A stretch of DNA of 64,000 nucleotides from Bacillus sp. FSL K6-3431 (GTDB lineage: Bacteria; Bacillota; Bacilli; Bacillales; Bacillaceae_C): positions 4,464,001-4,528,000 of the forward strand of contig NZ_JBBOCT010000001.1 in NCBI RefSeq assembly GCF_038002605.1, written 5' to 3'. The notes under the pieces are model-generated. The model did no database searches. It was not told the DNA's origin and saw only the letters and a program-made list of their open reading frames with translations. Position numbers and translations under genes: made by a program. Of this stretch, positions 45,034-53,478 are shown piece after piece; the stretch's first letter is position 1; each line of letters opens with the position of its first letter.

Positions 45034-46199
45034 TGGTCAAACGACGGGTTCCGAAATGTGCAATTGTAGGTATCGGGGAACTTGCGCCGGTACGTTATAC
45101 AGAAGGCGCAACAACATTAGGATTAATTGCGGAGTCTGTGCGGCTAGCAGTTGAAGATGCCGGTCTGGAAAAAGATGCGATTGATGGTCTTTTAGTCGGC
45201 CCACAAGTGGGAGAAACTCCTCAACATGTACCAGCAACAGTAGCGGAATATCTTGGCCTTGAGCCGACAATGTCGAATGTGGTCGATCTCGGTGGAGCTT
45301 CTGGAGCTGGAATGTTATGGCGAGCTGCAGCAGCGATCGAAGCGGGTATGTGTGAAACGGTTGTATGCGTGCTTGCTAATACGAATGAAAGAAGCGGAAC
45401 TCCGCGTTCACCTAATCGTAATCCAATTCGAGAATTTGATGTACCGTTCGGTGCTTCCGGAGCGAATACCTCCTATGCGCTGCTGAAGCAACGTCATATG
45501 GCAGAATATGGATCAACGCAAGAGCAATTTGCTTTGATTGCACATTGGGCGCGGAAAAACGCTCAACTGAATCCGAATGCAATTTTCTATGGTAAACCGC
45601 TTTCGGTTGAGGAAGTTTTACAATCACCTCTTATTATCGATCCAATGCATTTATACGAAATTGTGATGCCAGTTGCCGGTGGAGCGGCATTCGTCGTCAC
45701 TTCGAAAGATAATCTGCCAAGTGGGGGTCATCCACCGGTATATTTACTCGGTGCGGGGGAAAAGATCACTCATCGCGCGGTTAGCCAATCCCCGGCGCTC
45801 GCATCAGCGCCGTTGCAATATGCGATCTCGGCTGCATTAGGCCAAGCTAATGTGAGTGTGCAGGACATGGATTTATTATCTTTATATGATTGCTACACAA
45901 GTGTAGTCGGGATTACGTTAGAAAATGCGGGATTATGTACACCAGGGAAGTTCGGTGAATGGATGAAAGACCATTCATTCGGCTACGACGGGGATTGGCC
46001 GCTTAATACGCATGGTGGTCAACTTGGATTTGGGCAAGCAGACCTTGCGGGGGGCATGTCACATATTATTGAAGCAGTGCGTCAGTTAAGGCATGAAGCA
46101 CATCCGCGGCAAATTCCCAATGCGCGCCTTTCCCTTGTGACAGGCAATGGGGCCACATTAAGTGAAGCAGCAGCTTTAGTAATGGGGGTGGAATCATGA
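45030..46199 (+). CDS. Thiolase-fold protein lacking the catalytic cysteines (Ltp/aldolase-like)
   Basis: A 389-residue thiolase-superfamily protein of the lipid-transfer/acetyl-CoA acetyltransferase-like branch. The position of the nucleophilic Cys reads DLGGASGAG (Gly instead of Cys), and the second Cys site reads GNGATLSEAA. NTHGGQLGFGQ retains the His. Such proteins paired with DUF35 act as CoA-thioester aldolases in sterol degradation or as partners in acyl transfer. It overlaps the ligase gene by 4 bases and the DUF35 gene by 4 bases, so the three are translationally coupled. Confidence 0.83.
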   Translation: MMVKRRVPKCAIVGIGELAPVRYTEGATTLGLIAESVRLAVEDAGLEKDAIDGLLVGPQVGETPQHVPATVAEYLGLEPTMSNVVDLGGASGAGMLWRAAAAIEAGMCETVVCVLANTNERSGTPRSPNRNPIREFDVPFGASGANTSYALLKQRHMAEYGSTQEQFALIAHWARKNAQLNPNAIFYGKPLSVEEVLQSPLIIDPMHLYEIVMPVAGGAAFVVTSKDNLPSGGHPPVYLLGAGEKITHRAVSQSPALASAPLQYAISAALGQANVSVQDMDLLSLYDCYTSVVGITLENAGLCTPGKFGEWMKDHSFGYDGDWPLNTHGGQLGFGQADLAGGMSHIIEAVRQLRHEAHPRQIPNARLSLVTGNGATLSEAAALVMGVES

Positions 46200-46618
46200 G
46201 TAAGAAGTTTGAAAATCTCGTAGTTCCGGGCCCAACAATTACCGCTGTGTCAAAGCCTTTCTGGGATGCGGTGGCGCGAAAAGATTTTATCTTGCAAAAA
46301 TGTGTGGATTGCAAACAATCGGTATTTTATCCGAGAGAGATATGTCCACATTGCTGGAGTGCCAATCTAGAGTGGGCACCTGCTTCCGGACATGCACGTT
46401 TGAAAACATGGGGTGTTGTTCATAGACCTGGTCATCCAGGTTGGCAAGCGGTGGCTCCATATATCCTTGGAATTGTTGAACTAGAGGAAGGTCCAACGAT
46501 GATGACTCATCTGTTACTCGATCCCGTTCAAGACTTGCACATTGGTTTGCCATTACAAATTAGTTTTACAAAATGCAATGATGTTTGGCTGCCTTTTTTC
46601 AAACAAAAAAGTGAATGA
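46196..46618 (+). CDS. DUF35 OB-fold/zinc-ribbon partner of the thiolase-fold protein
   Basis: A 140-residue protein with a rubredoxin-like zinc ribbon (CVDCKQSVFYPREICPHC, two CxxC pairs, residues about 38-55) followed by an OB fold (GHARLKTWGVV through PYILGIVELEEGP). DUF35 proteins dock on thiolase-fold enzymes and channel CoA intermediates. The ATGA overlap with the previous gene supports a stoichiometric complex. Confidence 0.9.
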   Translation: MSKKFENLVVPGPTITAVSKPFWDAVARKDFILQKCVDCKQSVFYPREICPHCWSANLEWAPASGHARLKTWGVVHRPGHPGWQAVAPYILGIVELEEGPTMMTHLLLDPVQDLHIGLPLQISFTKCNDVWLPFFKQKSE

Positions 46619-46650
46619 AATAAAACATAATAAATAAAGGAGGGCATAAA

Positions 46651-47973
46651 ATGTCCCAAAGTCATTTACAAGAGAAATCAGTTACAGTGGGCAAAGGCCT
46701 TTCCAAAGAGCATCGAAAAGTAGCGCTCGCTAGTTTTATCGGAACTACGATAGAGTGGTATGACTTCTATCTTTACGGTACGGCAGCTGCACTCGTTTTT
46801 CCGGCATTATTTTTTCCGAACTTTGATCCATTATATGGAACATTGGCTGCCTTTGGTTCATATGCAGCAGGGTTTATTGCACGTCCACTCGGTAGTATGG
46901 TTTTCGGACACTACGGAGATAGGCTTGGGCGTAAGAAAGTACTTACCATTTCGCTATTACTCATGGGGATTGCCACCTTCTTAATGGGAGTACTCCCAAC
47001 GTACCAATCGGTTGGACTACTAGCACCACTATTAATCAGTCTCCTGCGTGTCATTCAAGGATTCGCGATCGGGGGCGAATGGGGATCAGCTGTTGTAATG
47101 GCTGTGGAACATGCACCGAAAGGAAAGCGTGGACTTTACGGAAGTTTTCCGCAAATGGGCGTTCCAGCTGGGCTACTCTTATCGACAGCTGTCTTTTCAC
47201 TCGTATCAAATAATATGTCAAATGAAGCCTTCCTTACATGGGGCTGGCGGGTTCCATTTTTATTAAGCATCATACTTGTGCTTATCGGACTTTATATTCG
47301 TTTAAAGGTAAGTGAATCACCAGCATTTTTGGAAATGGCAGAAAAAAAGCAACAGGAAAAGCGACCTGTTGTAACAGTGTTACGTGAACAGAAAAAGCCA
47401 TTATTCTTAACAATTGGAATGAAACTATTACAGAATGCTGTGTTTTATATTTATTCCGTATTTGTACTAACTTACCTTGTAACAACACATAATTTTGATC
47501 GTTCAGTTGGACTAAATGCAGTGATGATCTCCTCAGTGATCGGATTAGTGACAATGCCACTTTGGTCATATCTTTCTGATAAAATTGGACGTAAACCTGT
47601 GTACTTGTTTGGAACGATTGCTTCTACTCTGTTCATTTTACCTTTTTTCTGGATGATGGATTCAGGTTCGGTCATTTTAATCACCATTGGAATTGTAATT
47701 GGATTGAATGTTTTGCATGATGCAGTGTATGGACCACAGGCTGTATATTATTCCGAACTTTTTAGCACAAAGACACGTTTAAGTGGTGCATCGATCGGAT
47801 ATCAAATAGGAGCGATTCTAGCAGGCGGATTTTCGCCAATTATTGCCACAGCCTTATTAGCAAAATACGATGGGCAGTACTGGCCGATCGCAGTTTATTT
47901 AATTGCACTTGGGATACTTAGCATTATTGCAACGCTATATGCACGAGAAACGTATCGTGACTCATTGACATAA
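46651..47973 (+). CDS. MHS-family metabolite:proton symporter
   Basis: A 440-residue MFS carrier of the metabolite:H+ symporter branch. GTTIEWYDFYLYGTAAALVF at the first helix and FGHYGDRLGRKK (motif A) are diagnostic, as is GFAIGGEWGSAVVM. Characterised relatives move organic acids, betaines, proline or shikimate. It probably imports the acid that the ligase activates. AAAGGAGGG precedes the ATG, 32 bp after the DUF35 gene. Confidence 0.88.
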   Translation: MSQSHLQEKSVTVGKGLSKEHRKVALASFIGTTIEWYDFYLYGTAAALVFPALFFPNFDPLYGTLAAFGSYAAGFIARPLGSMVFGHYGDRLGRKKVLTISLLLMGIATFLMGVLPTYQSVGLLAPLLISLLRVIQGFAIGGEWGSAVVMAVEHAPKGKRGLYGSFPQMGVPAGLLLSTAVFSLVSNNMSNEAFLTWGWRVPFLLSIILVLIGLYIRLKVSESPAFLEMAEKKQQEKRPVVTVLREQKKPLFLTIGMKLLQNAVFYIYSVFVLTYLVTTHNFDRSVGLNAVMISSVIGLVTMPLWSYLSDKIGRKPVYLFGTIASTLFILPFFWMMDSGSVILITIGIVIGLNVLHDAVYGPQAVYYSELFSTKTRLSGASIGYQIGAILAGGFSPIIATALLAKYDGQYWPIAVYLIALGILSIIATLYARETYRDSLT

Positions 47974-47980
47974 GAACTTT

Positions 47981-48116
47981 TAACCATTCAGCAGAAGTCC
48001 CCGACTTTTGCTGAATGAAGTTAAAGCCTCCGGCGGAATGTCACAGATTTTTAAGGGGAAGTTTATCGAGAGAGCTCGATAAAATCTGGACGCAATTCCG
48101 CCAAGGCGTAATTGAT
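47981..48116 (+). repeat. Dispersed repeat, copy B (short form)
   Basis: Matches the complement of 8998-9178 (copy A) over most of its length but lacks about 45 internal bases. It contains ATTCAGCAGAAGTC, GCTGAATGAAGTTAAA and TCGAGAGAGCTCGA stems. It fills the spacer between the carrier and thiolase genes and, like copy A, is oriented with transcription and ends just before a coding start. Confidence 0.8.
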
Positions 48117-48143
48117 AAATATGAGATGTTAGGGTGATTTGTT

Positions 48144-49301
48144 TTGAAAAAAGCTGTGTTATTAGATGGAGTTCGCACACCAATTGGTCGATTTAAAGGC
48201 GTTTTTCATACAAAATCAGCTGTAGAATTAGGTGTTAAGGCAGTTTCTGAGCTTGTTCGCCGTTATCCTGAAGCAACGCAAGCGGATGGTGTCATTCTTG
48301 GTCAAGTCATTCAAGCAGGCCAAGGTCAGAATCCTGCACGTCAAGTTGCAATGAACGCTGGGATCGGCATTCATTCGCCAGCTATCACGCTTAATAATGT
48401 TTGTCTTGCTAGTTTAGCTTCCGTTTCTGATGCTGCTCGCCGGATAGAAAGAGGCGAAGGGGAATTATTCGTTGTTGGAGGTTTTGAATCGATGACGAAT
48501 GCTCCACACGTTTCTAACATGCGTAAAGAAGTTAAAATGGGGTCTGTGGAATTTGGAGATACGCTTAATGATGGATTACGGTGTGCGCTCTCTGATGAAT
48601 CGATGGGCGGAGTTTCCGAAAAGGCAAATCGCACATTTAATATTAATCGTCAAGATCAAGATGTGTATGCAGAACAATCGCAATTAAGGGCAGCGAAAGC
48701 TCAAATAGAAGGAAAGTTTAAGGGAGAGATCGTTGGGGTTACAGTGTCTGATCAACTTATTACAGAAGATGAGTGTATAAGATCACAAACTACACTAGAA
48801 AAATTGCAAAATCTTAAACCTGCATTTGAAAAAGATGGCACGATCACAGCAGGAAATGCGAGCCAAATGTCAGATGGAGCAAGCGCTGGCCTGATCTCAA
48901 GTTTAGAAACCTGTGAAAAAATAGGCAAATCTCCGCTTGCGACAATTATAGATTGGGCCTTTATTGCCGGTCCAGATCCAACATTACATCTGCAACCTGC
49001 AAATGCAATCAAATCCTTGTTAGATCGTACGCAATTACGACTATCTGATATTGATTTGTTTGAAATTAATGAAGCGTTTGCGAGTGTTGTGATTGCTAGT
49101 CAACGAGAGTTAGGATTACCATCAGATGTAGTGAATGTGAATGGTGGAGCAATCGCCTTGGGTCATCCTTTAGGTGCTAGTGGTTTTCGAACGTTATTAA
49201 CACTTGCGCAAGAACTTAAACGCCGTGGTGGAGGTAGAGGTATTGCCTCCTTATGCGGTGGCGGAGGCCAAGGTGCGGCGGTATTGATAGAAGTAGAATG
49301 A
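48144..49301 (+). CDS. Acetyl-CoA acetyltransferase (thiolase)
   Basis: A 385-residue degradative/biosynthetic thiolase. Nucleophile Cys87 is in NNVCLASLASV, the His in GGAIALGHPLGASG, and the second Cys in SLCGGGGQGAA; NEAFA is also present. All catalytic residues are intact, unlike the thiolase-fold protein upstream. It cleaves a 3-ketoacyl-CoA (such as acetoacetyl-CoA) with CoA. TTG 48144 is used with a moderate GGGTGA ribosome site. Last gene of the operon, followed by a terminator. Confidence 0.92.
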   Translation: MKKAVLLDGVRTPIGRFKGVFHTKSAVELGVKAVSELVRRYPEATQADGVILGQVIQAGQGQNPARQVAMNAGIGIHSPAITLNNVCLASLASVSDAARRIERGEGELFVVGGFESMTNAPHVSNMRKEVKMGSVEFGDTLNDGLRCALSDESMGGVSEKANRTFNINRQDQDVYAEQSQLRAAKAQIEGKFKGEIVGVTVSDQLITEDECIRSQTTLEKLQNLKPAFEKDGTITAGNASQMSDGASAGLISSLETCEKIGKSPLATIIDWAFIAGPDPTLHLQPANAIKSLLDRTQLRLSDIDLFEINEAFASVVIASQRELGLPSDVVNVNGGAIALGHPLGASGFRTLLTLAQELKRRGGGRGIASLCGGGGQGAAVLIEVE

Positions 49302-49319
49302 TATTATAATAGTTGAATG

Positions 49320-49362
49320 AAAAAGTGCTTGGACAAAGTTTTATTGTCTAAGCACTTTTTTG
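49320..49362 (+). terminator. Terminator of the S-box acyl-CoA operon
   Basis: AAAAAGTGCTT pairs with AAGCACTTTTT, with GACAA/TTGTC inside, followed by T. Confidence 0.88.
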
Positions 49363-49484
49363 TGGAAATAATAGAGTTCAAGGTAGGAATCCGTGGAGTA
49401 ATGATTAGTATTTATTTTTTGGTTTTCTTTTTAGAGGAAGGTTGCAGCAAGTAATATACGAAATTATCATTGATATACATTCAT

Positions 49485-49829
49485 TTATATTATCCGCCTG
49501 CATTCGGCAGTATCGGCTTCATGCTCGATAGAACGAATGGATAAGCGTCCTAATATTTTTTCTTGTCTTAATTGATCAGCATCAAGCTGTTGAAACAATT
49601 CTTTATGCGATAATTGTTCCACTTTTAAGTTAGTAACTTCCCCGTGGTGTTTATGGATATCCAATGAAATACTTTCTAATTTAGCATCTGTTTCTTCTTG
49701 TCTATCACGAATGATTTTTACTATTTCCGTGTTCTCTTTTAATCGGGATTTAATTTGTTGTTGTTCTAGTTTGATATCTTTCAGTTCTGATTTTATCTCT
49801 TTTACTTGTGAATTAGTGTCCTCTCCATT
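49485..49829 (-). pseudogene. Broken coiled-coil protein gene
   Basis: A continuous minus-strand frame from 49829 to the TAA at 49485 encodes about 114 residues of strongly heptad-patterned protein (VKEIKSELKDIKLEQQQIKS, EETDAKLESISLDIHKHHGE). It has an in-frame TAG at 49830-49832 and no start; an ATG with a proper beginning (MERTLIHK, then stop) lies in another frame at the same place, indicating a frameshift near the 5' end. Similar short coiled-coil proteins are common in Bacillus and have no known function. Confidence 0.65.
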
Positions 49830-49990
49830 CTACCTACATATTTGTCAAGAATTTTTAGAATATATCTATTCTAATTAATTGTTATTGGAATAAGGAGCCT
49901 TGAGCATGTTTTATTAGTTGTTGTATTGGGGTTTATGAGTTTTTTTGTTGAGGAAACCATTAAAAGTAGTCAGATTTTTTAAAAAACCAG

Positions 49991-50019
49991 TTGACATTGT
50001 AAGCGTGCTCATATAATAA
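49991..50019 (+). promoter_or_regulatory. Promoter and possible cre site of the sugar operon
   Basis: TTGACA (49991-49996) is followed by TATAAT after 15 bases or TAATAA after 17. The spacer holds TTGTAAGCGTGCTCAT (49997-50012), close to a CcpA cre site (TGTAAGCGTTAACA type) with two mismatches, which would place catabolite repression directly over the promoter. AAAGACCA/TGGTCTTT further downstream can close a long leader hairpin (50047-50110). Confidence 0.6.
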
Positions 50020-50145
50020 TGTTAACAAGGCAACAAAATACCACGTAAAGACCAATAAAAACACCATAAAGCATTATGAAGGCAAATGAACAAACTTAGA
50101 ATGTGGTCTTTGTTGCTGGAAATTTAAATTTAAGGGGGAAGAAGA

Positions 50146-51501
50146 TTGATAGGTTTTAATAAGTCTTACAAAATGTTACTCGTTCTTATTGTTGTCTTTA
50201 GTGTAATGTTGGTTGCGTGTGCTGGAAAGCCACAGTCACAGCCGGTAGAAAATTCAGATGGTAAGAGTTCAAGCACGGAGTCTGGAAAAGATAAGGTTGT
50301 TCTTGATTTTTGGACATTCTGGGGATCGGAAACACGCAAACCCATTATTGAAAAAATTATTAGTGATTTCAACTCTTCCCAAGACGAGATCGAGGTAAAA
50401 CATACATATCTTCCTTGGGGTGATATTTGGACGAAGGCATTGGCTGCAGGTGCGGCAGGAAATCCACCTGATGTGATTATCAATGATATCAACACCGTTG
50501 CACAGCGGGCAGATAAAAAACAAAACACAAATCTATCGGAGTATATTAACAAAGAAGATGGTTTTGAGGATCAATTTTACCCTAATTTGTGGAGTCCGGT
50601 ATTACATGATGGCGATGCTTATGCACTCCCTTTTACTACCGATACTTACATGCTTTTTTATAACAAAGAGGTCTTTAAAGAAGTTGGTTTAGATCCTGAA
50701 CAACCACCTAAAACATGGGCTGAGGTTGAAGAGTTTGCTAGAAAAATAGACAAGAAAAACGGTGACCGTTATGAGAGGATTGGATTTTTGCCTCGTTATG
50801 GAGCTGGTCATAATATCTGGATGCTAAATGCAGATGGGCAATCATATTGGGACTATGATGCAAATGAACCTACAATCAATCAACCAACAGACGTTGAAAC
50901 CCTTGAATGGATTGTAGATTACGAGAGTCATTACGGTCAAAAAGTGATCAACTCATTTACAGCAGAGTTTGGCTCAGAAACAGCTAATCCATTTATTGCT
51001 GGTAAAATTGGGATGTTTATCAATCCGGGTACATTTTATACTCAGATTCGTGATTATGGAGATGGTGTGGAATTCGGAATTGCACCATTACCGGCAAAGG
51101 AAGAAGGGACAGGAAATATTACATGGGGTGGCGGATTCGTAGCCGAGATTCCATATGGAGCCAAAAACACCGATGCATCTTGGGAATTTCTCAAATATTT
51201 AGCAGGCACGGAAGCACAAGAATATTGGGCTGTTAAAAACTTTGACAATGTGGCAAATATTGATGGTGCAAAAGCAGCGGCCGAAAGTTCGGAACTTTCG
51301 GAAGAAGGGCGTGCTACGTATGGAGCAACGGTAGAGAACTTAGAAAATACGATTTTAACACCAAATCCGCTTGAAGCTCCAGATTACACTACTTTAATAG
51401 ATCCAGAAATTGAAAAAGCTTTACTGGGTGACCAGTCACCACAAGATGCATTGGATAAGGCCCAAAAAGCTGTGGAAAAGTTGATTGATAGTTCTAAATA
51501 A
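50146..51501 (+). CDS. Sugar ABC transporter substrate-binding lipoprotein
   Basis: A 451-residue family 1 binding protein. TTG 50146 is behind AAGGGGGAAG; the signal peptide ends in MLVACAG, a lipobox. VVLDFWTFWGSETRKPIIEK and YALPFTTDTYMLFYNKEVFKEVGLDP are typical of UgpB/MalE-like sugar-binding proteins. It binds an oligosaccharide or glycoside outside the cell. First gene of a long catabolic operon; a strong hairpin separates it from the permease genes. Confidence 0.88.
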   Translation: MIGFNKSYKMLLVLIVVFSVMLVACAGKPQSQPVENSDGKSSSTESGKDKVVLDFWTFWGSETRKPIIEKIISDFNSSQDEIEVKHTYLPWGDIWTKALAAGAAGNPPDVIINDINTVAQRADKKQNTNLSEYINKEDGFEDQFYPNLWSPVLHDGDAYALPFTTDTYMLFYNKEVFKEVGLDPEQPPKTWAEVEEFARKIDKKNGDRYERIGFLPRYGAGHNIWMLNADGQSYWDYDANEPTINQPTDVETLEWIVDYESHYGQKVINSFTAEFGSETANPFIAGKIGMFINPGTFYTQIRDYGDGVEFGIAPLPAKEEGTGNITWGGGFVAEIPYGAKNTDASWEFLKYLAGTEAQEYWAVKNFDNVANIDGAKAAAESSELSEEGRATYGATVENLENTILTPNPLEAPDYTTLIDPEIEKALLGDQSPQDALDKAQKAVEKLIDSSK

Positions 51502-51510
51502 CGACCATAA

Positions 51511-51549
51511 ATGATTAGGGAGTGAGCATCCTTTCTGCTCCCTGATCAT
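51511..51549 (+). other. Intercistronic hairpin after the binding-protein gene
   Basis: ATGATTAGGGAG pairs with CTCCCTGATCAT (one mismatch) around a 15-base loop. No U tract follows, so it probably protects the upstream mRNA or partly attenuates, raising binding protein over permease. Confidence 0.6.
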
Positions 51550-51579
51550 CTCATATTCAGGAAAAAGGGGATGAGAAGC

Positions 51580-52536
51580 ATGCGTGCCTCACCAATAACC
51601 AAGTCAAAGAATCTTATCCGCAAAGAGAAGAAACCGATGTCTCTTGAGAGGAAAGAAAGTATACAAGGATACATATTTATTGCCCCGTGGATCATTGGCT
51701 TTTTATTTTTAACTGGGGGTCCAATTTTATTTTCTTTATACGGCAGTTTTACTAATTACGATGTCACTTCAAGGATGAACTTTGTCGGCTTTAGTAATTA
51801 TATACGCATGTTCACTAATGATGATTTGTTTTGGACGTCTTTGTACAATACATTGTATTACGTTGCAATATCTGTTCCTTTAACTACAGTTGGGGCTGTT
51901 TTGTTAGGTGTTTTATTAAATCAAAATGTTCCTGGCATGAGGGTATTCAGGACTATTTATTATTTGCCAGCTGTTTTATCCGGTGTGGGGGTTTACCTGT
52001 TATGGATGCAATTATTAAGCCCAGATACTGGGTTAATAAATACTATTTTAAGTTGGGTAGGCATTGACGGTCCTGCTTGGCTCTCCGACCCAACTTGGAC
52101 AAAACCGGCCCTAATATTTATGAAGCTCTGGAGTCTTGGTGGCGGAATGCTTTTATATTTGGCTAGCTTGCAAGGCGTTCCGAAATCTTTATATGAAGCG
52201 GCAGAGATGGATGGTGCTAATATAATTCACCGTTTTCGCCACATTACAATTCCAATGATTACACCGGTTATATTCTTTGACCTGGTTACAAGTTTAATTG
52301 GCGGATTCCAAATTTTTCAAGAGGCTTATGTTATGACAGAAAGTGGGAGCGGAGGTCCAGCTAATTCATTGGTATTCTTTAATCTCCATATGTGGAATAA
52401 AGCATTTAAGGTATTTGATATGGGGTACGCAATGGGGATGTCCTGGGTGCTCTTCGCGATTGTTTTTCTCTTAACACTTATAAATATAAAGCTTGCTCCA
52501 CGGTGGGTGCATTATGAAGGGGAGGATCGAAAATGA
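51580..52536 (+). CDS. Sugar ABC transporter permease (MalF/UgpA type)
   Basis: A 318-residue membrane subunit with six hydrophobic segments. The EAA loop is YEAAEMDGANIIHRFRHITIP. ATG 51580 is preferred; ATG 51571 directly abuts the AAAGGGG ribosome site. It overlaps the next permease by 4 bases (ATGA). No ATPase gene is in the operon, so a shared MsmX-type ATPase is likely, as for other Bacillus sugar importers. Confidence 0.88.
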   Translation: MRASPITKSKNLIRKEKKPMSLERKESIQGYIFIAPWIIGFLFLTGGPILFSLYGSFTNYDVTSRMNFVGFSNYIRMFTNDDLFWTSLYNTLYYVAISVPLTTVGAVLLGVLLNQNVPGMRVFRTIYYLPAVLSGVGVYLLWMQLLSPDTGLINTILSWVGIDGPAWLSDPTWTKPALIFMKLWSLGGGMLLYLASLQGVPKSLYEAAEMDGANIIHRFRHITIPMITPVIFFDLVTSLIGGFQIFQEAYVMTESGSGGPANSLVFFNLHMWNKAFKVFDMGYAMGMSWVLFAIVFLLTLINIKLAPRWVHYEGEDRK

Positions 52537-53408
52537 ATACAGTGACGCAAAAGAAAACAACTTATTTTGAAAGTTCGAAAAACAGAGAACGAATATTGCA
52601 AATTTTCGTCACTAGTATTTTGATCCTAGGCAGTATATTAATATTGTCACCTGTTTGGTGGATGATCGCTACTTCCCTAAAGGATATGAAAGAGGTTATG
52701 GCTTATCCACCGACTTTTTTTCCGAAAGAATTTCACTGGGAAAACTATAAAAGAGTATTAGATGCGGCACCATTTTTTGGATATGCTGCGAATACTCTAA
52801 TCATAACATCTATAGGTGTAGTTGGTAGCGTTCTTTCAAACACTTTTGTAGCATATGGGTTTTCGAAGATCAGATTTAAAGGAAGAAATACATTGTTCGC
52901 AGTTGTACTTGCTACGATGATGATTCCAGGATTCGTTATGCTGATCCCTCAATATATTATCTTTTCTAAATTGGGTTGGCTGAATACATGGTTACCATTG
53001 ATTGTGCCAGCGTTTTTTGGAAATGCCTTTTTTATCTTTTTATTGAGACAGTTTTTCTTAACAATACCAAATGAGTTGATTGAAGCCGCAAAAATGGATG
53101 GTGCTAATCACTTCTACATTTGGTGGAAGTTGATGATCCCTCTAACAAAACCTGTCATTGCTACTGTTGCTATTTTCTCATTTAACGGAGCTTGGAATGA
53201 TTTTCTTGGTCCTTTACTCTATATAAATGACGAAGCGCTTTATACATTGCAACTAGGGCTCCAAGTGTTTAAAGGTCAAAGCAATACACAGTGGAACCTA
53301 TTAATGGGTGGTTCATTAATGGTGCTATTGCCAGTTATCGTCCTTTTCTTTATTTTCCAACGATACTTTATCGAGGGAATGAATATCACAGCAGGAACGA
53401 AAGGTTAA
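52533..53408 (+). CDS. Sugar ABC transporter permease (MalG/UgpE type)
   Basis: A 291-residue membrane subunit with six hydrophobic segments. The EAA loop is IEAAKMDGANHFYIWWKLMIP. It forms the import pore with the preceding permease. The C-terminus YFIEGMNITAGTKG is the classic end of this family (GMTAGAVKG type). Confidence 0.9.
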   Translation: MNTVTQKKTTYFESSKNRERILQIFVTSILILGSILILSPVWWMIATSLKDMKEVMAYPPTFFPKEFHWENYKRVLDAAPFFGYAANTLIITSIGVVGSVLSNTFVAYGFSKIRFKGRNTLFAVVLATMMIPGFVMLIPQYIIFSKLGWLNTWLPLIVPAFFGNAFFIFLLRQFFLTIPNELIEAAKMDGANHFYIWWKLMIPLTKPVIATVAIFSFNGAWNDFLGPLLYINDEALYTLQLGLQVFKGQSNTQWNLLMGGSLMVLLPVIVLFFIFQRYFIEGMNITAGTKG

Positions 53409-53478
53409 GTTTTCATAAGTACAAATACACAATTTTATGCAAGAAAAGTATATTACTAAAAAGGAGCGCTATTGAATA

